NCBI GenBank assembly: GCA_002414505.1
Contig: DHZF01000126.1
Location: forward strand, 1 to 28,555
Reading direction: 5' to 3'
Source: Hyphomonas sp. UBA5111
Lineage (GTDB): Bacteria > Pseudomonadota > Alphaproteobacteria > Caulobacterales > Hyphomonadaceae
DNA: 28,555 bases
This document shows, piece by piece, positions 24,158 to 28,555 of this stretch. Positions within the stretch are counted from its first letter, which is position 1. Every line of letters starts with the position of its first letter. The position numbers were made by a program, and so were the translations under genes. The notes under the pieces were generated by a model, which searched no databases, was not told the origin of the DNA, and was given only the letters and a program-made list of their open reading frames with translations.

Positions 24158-25135
24158 ATGACCCGGATTACGCTGGACCTCGATGCCTTGCTCGCAAAAG
24201 GCCAAATAGACAGCGCCGAAGCGGCGCGGCTGCAGGGTTTTGCCCTGCCGGATCGCCAGAATGGGCTGCTGGTGAACATTCTGCTGATTTTCGGCGCGAT
24301 ATCCGTGGCAGGCGGCACGATTGCCCTCGTTCCGAATGCCATAACAGGCCTCATCCTGGCGCTGCTGTCGCTGGGCGGCGCGGAATTCCTGCGCCGCAGC
24401 GCACGCGGAAATTCCCTGAAAACCCTTGGCATGGCGCTCACCCTGATGGGTACGCTGGGCCTGGCAGGCTGGGTCGGGTGGGAATTCCGGGAAGTCGATG
24501 ACGGTACCCTGCCGACCCTGCTCATTGCACTCATCATGACCGCGTCGGCGCTCTGGTTCCGCTCCGCCCTTCTGGCGGCCTTTGCGGTCCTGTCCCTTGG
24601 CGCCATTCTCGGCTCCGGCACAGGTTACTGGCATGCCAGTTACGCCCTGTTTGTCGAAGAACCGACCATCACCATCATCGTCTTCGGCCTGCTGGCCGCC
24701 GGCCTCTACCATGCCCGCAAATCGCTGGCGGACACCTGGGCCAATCTGGTGACCGTCTCCGCGCGAACGGCCTTCTTCATGATGAATTTCGGGTTCTGGG
24801 TCGGCTCGCTCTGGGGCGACCGAGTGGGCGAGCACTGGTTTGCGCCAAGCCGCTGGTCCGACCGGTCGGAGTGGCGCGAAGCCGCGCTGGCAATTCCTGA
24901 CCATGTCTTCACGCTGGGCTGGATCGGCGCCCTCGTGGCCGTGATCGCCACCTCACGCCGGAGCAGTTTCCTGTCGATCACCTCGATCGTGTTCCTGACG
25001 ATTCATGGCTACACCCAGTATTTTGAATACCTGGGCGCGAAGCCGGAAACGCTGGTGATTGGCGGACTGGTCCTTGTCGGGCTGGCGGTCGCGGGCGCGC
25101 GCTTCCTGATGCGACCGAATGCGAAGACGGCCTAG
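24158..25135 (+). CDS. DUF2157-like integral membrane protein
   Basis: The 325-residue protein starts with a short soluble part whose LDALLAKGQIDSAEAARL pattern is like the N-terminus of DUF2157 proteins. About nine hydrophobic helices fill the rest. ATG 24158 has GGAGA 9 nt upstream and is preferred to ATG 24143. It is divergent from pccA and shares the palindrome at 24124-24139. It ends overlapping the potassium channel gene by 4 nt. Function unknown. Confidence 0.75.
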   Translation: MTRITLDLDALLAKGQIDSAEAARLQGFALPDRQNGLLVNILLIFGAISVAGGTIALVPNAITGLILALLSLGGAEFLRRSARGNSLKTLGMALTLMGTLGLAGWVGWEFREVDDGTLPTLLIALIMTASALWFRSALLAAFAVLSLGAILGSGTGYWHASYALFVEEPTITIIVFGLLAAGLYHARKSLADTWANLVTVSARTAFFMMNFGFWVGSLWGDRVGEHWFAPSRWSDRSEWREAALAIPDHVFTLGWIGALVAVIATSRRSSFLSITSIVFLTIHGYTQYFEYLGAKPETLVIGGLVLVGLAVAGARFLMRPNAKTA

Positions 25136-25584
25136 TCCTTGTCGTCGAGCTGCTCGATATGCGCCTCGAAGGTGCGCACCCGGGCGGAGACAGACACGAG
25201 GAAGGCTGTCGACCACCCCAGCAGCAGGAAGCCGATCACCGATTCCGCGGCCCCGAGCATGCGCCAGTCCTGGCTGATCACGACATCGCCAAAGCCGACG
25301 GTCGAGAAGGAGGAGGTAGAATAATAGACGGCCGTTTCGATATCCGGGAACACGTCCAGCAGGAGATAGGCAAAGGTGAAAACCCATATCTCCACCGAAT
25401 GGAGCGCGAACAGGCTGATCAGGATGAAAAAGATGGCCAGTCCCTGCCCGGCCACCGTGGTCAGGTTCACATGCGGCATGTCTCGCCGCCGGATGAGCGC
25501 TGACAAGCCGACGAGCCCCGCAAAGTGAATGGCGAAGGTAATCGCGACCAGAGCCCCGGCCACAATCAGGTTGAGCAAGAGCAT
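25132..25584 (-). CDS. Two-helix potassium channel (Ion_trans_2 type)
   Basis: The 150-residue protein has an N-terminal helix (about 2-27), an outer helix (about 45-70), a pore loop and an inner helix (about 112-133). The selectivity filter STVGFGD (about 94-100) is close to the TVGYGD consensus, with Phe in place of Tyr, a known variant. DIETAVYYSTSSF forms the pore helix. No RCK domain follows, so it is a minimal channel that would need to tetramerise. ATG 25584 (GGGGA upstream) is preferred; the 99 extra residues upstream overlap the neighbouring gene. It lies 16 nt after the gene at 25601 and is probably cotranscribed. Confidence 0.88.
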   Translation of the reverse strand: MLLLNLIVAGALVAITFAIHFAGLVGLSALIRRRDMPHVNLTTVAGQGLAIFFILISLFALHSVEIWVFTFAYLLLDVFPDIETAVYYSTSSFSTVGFGDVVISQDWRMLGAAESVIGFLLLGWSTAFLVSVSARVRTFEAHIEQLDDKD

Positions 25585-25600
25585 GGCAAAATTCCCCGTG

Positions 25601-26545
25601 TCAGTGCGCCGCGACCACCAAGCCGGCCAGTAGACCTGGCGCTTCACGGTTGAGGAAGTCAACCAGGGCATGACTGGCCGTCGGGATGGCAGCGGGCGGC
25701 GGGCTCTTGCGCCACCACACATTTCGCATCGGCGCCGCATCCGGTTTGCGTTTCGCGGCAAGGCTTGCGGCGTGACGGGCCAGGCGCGCGCGCTCTGCCT
25801 CGTGACCGATGTGTTCGAACCACCGTCCCTTGTCGAATCCGAGCGCAAGGCAGCCGACAAACTTCCCTGGATGCGCGTCATTCTGATCGAGCCAGTGCTT
25901 GCGGCTGAGCGCGTGCCGCTCGCTATGGGGATTCGGATGAGCGCTGGCGATCAGATGATTGGCGATGGCGCGCGAAAACAGGAAATTCCAGGCCGGGTCA
26001 TTTTCGCACCCCTCAAGCTGGTCATGGGCCCGCAGGAGGATCGCGGCTTCGGCGCGACTGAGCCAGGGTGCCTGCTCCGTGCCGAGACGGGACACGATTT
26101 CGGCGATCTGTTCGACCATGTCATCCAGCGCGCGGCCATCCCGAACCATCTGCTCACAGAGATGTGTGAGGACGACCAGGCCGTAGCCGTCGGGGACCTG
26201 GCTGGCCTTGCGAAACAGACGCGTGAACAGGCCGGCCAGATTACGGTTGCGTGGCCCGCCCCCCGACACAATCCGTTCTTGCAGCCAGTCGAGATTGGAT
26301 TGGGTCAGGGCGTTATTGGCGCCCTCCCGCGCGAGCACATAGCTGGCCATCACGCGAACGAACCGGCTGTCCCAATCGAGATCGGTGCCATTCATCCGTG
26401 TATTGAAGTCAAACAGGGCCTGGGCCTCGGCGTCGGATTTCGGCCCGCGCGAGCACATTTCGAGCGCAACCTGCCGCGCATCCTCGCGTGAGCGGTGCGA
26501 GACGGCCTGAATGCGCTGGATAATACCGCTGGCCGTTCTGACCAT
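25601..26545 (-). CDS. Hypothetical helical protein
   Basis: The 314-residue protein has no signal peptide and no convincing membrane segment. It is mostly helical, with Arg-, Ala- and Leu-rich stretches. An FSRAIANHLIA and HPNPHSERHALSRKHW region (about 187-215) is rich in His. I do not recognise a family. The start has GGGAG about 13 nt upstream and GGGA 4 nt upstream. It lies 16 nt before the potassium channel gene, so the two may act together, but this is only positional evidence. Confidence 0.75.
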   Translation of the reverse strand: MVRTASGIIQRIQAVSHRSREDARQVALEMCSRGPKSDAEAQALFDFNTRMNGTDLDWDSRFVRVMASYVLAREGANNALTQSNLDWLQERIVSGGGPRNRNLAGLFTRLFRKASQVPDGYGLVVLTHLCEQMVRDGRALDDMVEQIAEIVSRLGTEQAPWLSRAEAAILLRAHDQLEGCENDPAWNFLFSRAIANHLIASAHPNPHSERHALSRKHWLDQNDAHPGKFVGCLALGFDKGRWFEHIGHEAERARLARHAASLAAKRKPDAAPMRNVWWRKSPPPAAIPTASHALVDFLNREAPGLLAGLVVAAH

Positions 26546-26693
26546 GGGTCCCTGTCTCCCGTATAGCCATCGACAGGTAGCAATCAGGGGTTTCTGCTTT
26601 CTTGACCAATTCGGTGAAACCTGTTGCCACTATTGCGTCGTGCCCCCTACATTCCCGCCCATACACATGCGGAAATTCACGGGAGAAAACGCG

Positions 26694-27509
26694 ATGACAC
26701 ACCAGAAAGACCTCGCCGGTCGCAAGGCAATTGTAACCGGCTCCGCCACAGGACTCGGGCGGTCCATAGCGCTGAAACTGGCCGAGCGCGGCGCGGATGT
26801 GATCATTAATTGCGCACGATCGGTCGAAGAGGGCGAAGCCACCGCCGCCGACTGCCAGGCTCTGGGCTCACAGTCCCGGCTCGTCCAGGCTGACGTGTCG
26901 ACGGATGAGGGCTGCCGGAAGCTGGCCGACGCGGCCGCGCAATTCGGACGGCTCGATATTCTCGTCAACAATGCCGGCACGACAAAACATGCCCGCGACC
27001 ATTCCGATCTCGACGCCTTGACGCGAGAGGATTTCCTGCATCTCTACGCCGTCAATGTCGCCGGCCCCTTCCTGATGATGCAGGCCTGCAAGCCCCTGCT
27101 CGTTGAAAGCCACCGCCAGACGGGCCGCGCGGCCACTGTTCTGAACACATCCTCGATTGCCGGTGTGACGGGCATTGGCTCGTCCGTTGCCTATGCTGCC
27201 ACGAAGGGCGCCCTGAACACGATGACGCTGTCGCTGGCCCGCGCGCTGGCGCCGCAGATCCGGGTTAACGCGATCTGCCCCGGCTTCATCGGCACGCGCT
27301 GGTTCAAGGACAAGATGGACGAAGACCAGTACAAGCGGATGGAAGCCTCCGTGGCGGCGGCGACCCCGCTGAACGCCGCCAGTGGCCCCGACGACATTGC
27401 GGATTCGGCGCTTTTCTTCCTGTCGGATGCGTCGCGCCACGTCACCGGGGAAACCCTTCTGGTCGATGCCGGAACCCATCTCGGTTACGCCCCTTTGGTC
27501 GCGCGGTAA
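26694..27509 (+). CDS. SDR family NAD(P)-dependent oxidoreductase
   Basis: A classical short-chain dehydrogenase of 271 residues. TGSATGLG (15-22) is the cofactor loop, NNAG (92-95) the structural motif, and Ser154, Tyr167 and Lys171 (YAATKG) the catalytic set. The C-terminal VTGETLLVDAGTHLG is typical of FabG-like members. It probably acts on a 3-hydroxyacyl or sugar-like alcohol, but the substrate cannot be told. ATG 26694 has GGGAG 8 nt upstream; the in-frame extension to 26511 covers the promoter region shared with the divergent gene. It probably forms its own unit, followed by TorF after 171 bp. Confidence 0.92.
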   Translation: MTHQKDLAGRKAIVTGSATGLGRSIALKLAERGADVIINCARSVEEGEATAADCQALGSQSRLVQADVSTDEGCRKLADAAAQFGRLDILVNNAGTTKHARDHSDLDALTREDFLHLYAVNVAGPFLMMQACKPLLVESHRQTGRAATVLNTSSIAGVTGIGSSVAYAATKGALNTMTLSLARALAPQIRVNAICPGFIGTRWFKDKMDEDQYKRMEASVAAATPLNAASGPDDIADSALFFLSDASRHVTGETLLVDAGTHLGYAPLVAR

Positions 27510-27620
27510 GGGAATCCAACACGCCCAAGTCTCAGGCATAGTCGCACCTGCGTGCACAAAATACTGGCGATCCGTTTGCGGTCCAGCAACCTCCATAATT
27601 TTGTTTCTGATCCCGGATGA

Positions 27621-27657
27621 AGCCACGTCATCGTGGTTTTGGCGCTGGCAACAGCGC
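27621..27657 (+). promoter_or_regulatory. Tandem hairpins in the leader of the TorF porin gene
   Basis: CCACG/CGTGG (27623-27627 with 27632-27636, TCAT loop), followed by TTTT, may end the SDR transcript. GCGCTG/CAGCGC (27642-27647 with 27652-27657) has a GCAA tetraloop of GNRA type. They could be a terminator plus an mRNA-stabilising 5' hairpin. Confidence 0.3.
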
Positions 27658-27680
27658 GATTCAACAACGGGGAATAAAAC

Positions 27681-28355
27681 ATGAAACAACAGCTTTTACG
27701 CGCAGGGGTTGCGGTGGCAGCGATGCTGGCAGTGGCTGGTACGGCGGCTGCCGAGGGAGAATGGTCTGGCAATGTCGCTCTCAGCACTGACTATGTCTGG
27801 CGCGGCGTCTCGCAGTCCAATGAAGACATGGCCATCTCCGGTGGCTTCGACTATGCCAACGGCATCTTCTATGCGGGCACTTGGGCATCGAACATCGACT
27901 TTGAAGACGGTTCCGACTCGAACGTGGAACTCGATCTTTACGCCGGTGTCGCCAGCGAATTCGCCAATGGCGTGTCCTGGGATCTGGGGGTTATCTACTA
28001 TTCCTATCCGGACTCGGACGATGAAGACCTCGACTTCGTCGAACTGCAGGCCGCTCTGGGATACGCCTTTGAAGGCGGCATCGAAGTGGGCGGCGCCGTC
28101 TACTGGGATCCGGACAATGAGAACATCTATGTCGAAGGCTCTGCGGGGTATGCCTTCACGGATGTGTTCTCGGCAGACGTATCCGTCGGCAACTATTCCT
28201 TCGATGGTGGCGGCGACTACACCAACTGGTCGCTCGGCGGCACGTATTCGACGCCGGTCGGCATCGATCTCGACCTCCGCTACTGGGATACCGATATCGA
28301 CGATACGGGCATCGCAGACGAGCGCGTTGTGCTGACCATCGCAAAGAGCCTCTAA
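27681..28355 (+). CDS. TorF family putative porin
   Basis: The 224-residue outer-membrane beta-barrel protein has a signal peptide (1-24, cleavage after TAAA) and the family's opening strand WSGNVALSTDYVWRGVSQS. Alternating amphipathic strands rich in Tyr, Asp and Gly follow, ending with the RVVLTIAKSL terminal strand. TorF proteins are putative small porins of uncharacterised substrate, common in alpha- and gammaproteobacteria. The mature protein is strongly acidic. The ribosome binding site GGGGA lies 8 nt before the ATG. A strong terminator lies downstream, so it is monocistronic or the end of a short unit. Confidence 0.9.
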   Translation: MKQQLLRAGVAVAAMLAVAGTAAAEGEWSGNVALSTDYVWRGVSQSNEDMAISGGFDYANGIFYAGTWASNIDFEDGSDSNVELDLYAGVASEFANGVSWDLGVIYYSYPDSDDEDLDFVELQAALGYAFEGGIEVGGAVYWDPDNENIYVEGSAGYAFTDVFSADVSVGNYSFDGGGDYTNWSLGGTYSTPVGIDLDLRYWDTDIDDTGIADERVVLTIAKSL

Positions 28356-28419
28356 CGCTCGAAAATTTCTTCTCAAACTGTGTGCGAGACTTTGCCCTCC
28401 TTCGTGCGCAGTCTGGTGA

Positions 28420-28460
28420 AGGCCGCCGGTTCCCTGGAGAACTGGCGGCCTTTATTTTTG
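28420..28460 (+). terminator. Rho-independent terminator after the TorF gene
   Basis: Thirteen bases at 28420-28432 pair with 28439-28451 (one G-U), with a 6-nt loop, followed by TTTATTTTT. It is a strong intrinsic terminator for the porin gene. Confidence 0.9.
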
Positions 28461-28514
28461 GGCAATTCTGCTTACGTTGGGAATTCATAACCACCCGAAC
28501 GAAAGAACCCCTCC

Positions 28515-28555
28515 ATGGCCGCTGAAATGAGCCCTGCCGACGCCGTGGGCGCGCT
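28515..28555 (+). CDS. Start of an unidentified gene (partial)
   Basis: ATG at 28515 opens a frame of 13 complete codons, MAAEMSPADAVGA, that runs off the right edge. It follows the porin terminator at a normal distance, but no good ribosome binding site is seen. Too little is visible to name the product. Confidence 0.4.
   Translation, partial: MAAEMSPADAVGA

Noticed and set aside
1..28555. CRISPR array, insertion sequence or rRNA
   Set aside because: No regularly spaced repeats, no transposase frame and no rRNA sequence were seen on either strand.

Overview
The window is high-GC chromosomal DNA from an alphaproteobacterium. A Caulobacterales member of the Hyphomonadaceae type (stalked or budding marine bacteria) fits best. 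The strongest marker is a SpmX-type protein: a phage-lysozyme domain, a Pro/Glu-rich middle and two C-terminal membrane helices, preceded by a sigma-54-like promoter. TorF-family porin, short-form GluRS, DUF805 and DUF817 proteins agree. The species assignment is inference.

Layout. 1-2396: truncated lipoprotein, gltX, a small unknown gene, then a 123-bp strongly foldable element. 2397-3361: a low-GC single-gene insert (DUF4268, nuclease-like) between 17-bp direct repeats that copy the last codons of mccA. 3345-14875: genes for leucine breakdown (mccA/liuD, liuC, liuB, liuA), interleaved with unrelated genes on both strands (DUF817, small membrane protein, acyltransferase, EF-hand protein, flavodoxin-fold reductase, NTE-type patatin phospholipase, GNAT acetyltransferase). 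14912-17592: spmX and mgtE. 17715-18992: MarR regulator and divergent secreted TPR protein sharing GTGTA-N2-TACAC boxes, with an orphan terminator between them. 19072-19940: tRNA-Leu(GAG) and lipB. 19937-21844: three DUF805-type membrane proteins. 22011-24014: pccA, the biotin subunit of propionyl-CoA carboxylase. 24158-28355: DUF2157-like membrane protein, small K+ channel, unknown gene, SDR oxidoreductase and TorF porin; a last gene starts at the right edge.

How it fits together. LiuA (isovaleryl-CoA dehydrogenase), MccA+MccB (3-methylcrotonyl-CoA carboxylase) and LiuC (methylglutaconyl-CoA hydratase) form the leucine route down to HMG-CoA; HMG-CoA lyase is not in the window. PccA would handle propionyl-CoA from isoleucine, valine and odd-chain fats. 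Only its alpha subunit is here.

Most interesting signal. Two genes of clearly lower GC (DUF4268 and GNAT) each sit directly behind the stop codon of a leucine-catabolism gene. In each, the ATG lies exactly 3 nt beyond a short direct repeat of the host gene's 3' end, and a second repeat copy lies just past the cargo stop codon. No integrase or terminal inverted repeats are visible. This looks like a one-gene insertion mode that leaves the host gene intact and adds cargo to its operon. The first case is strong (17/17 bp), the second suggestive (12/13 bp).
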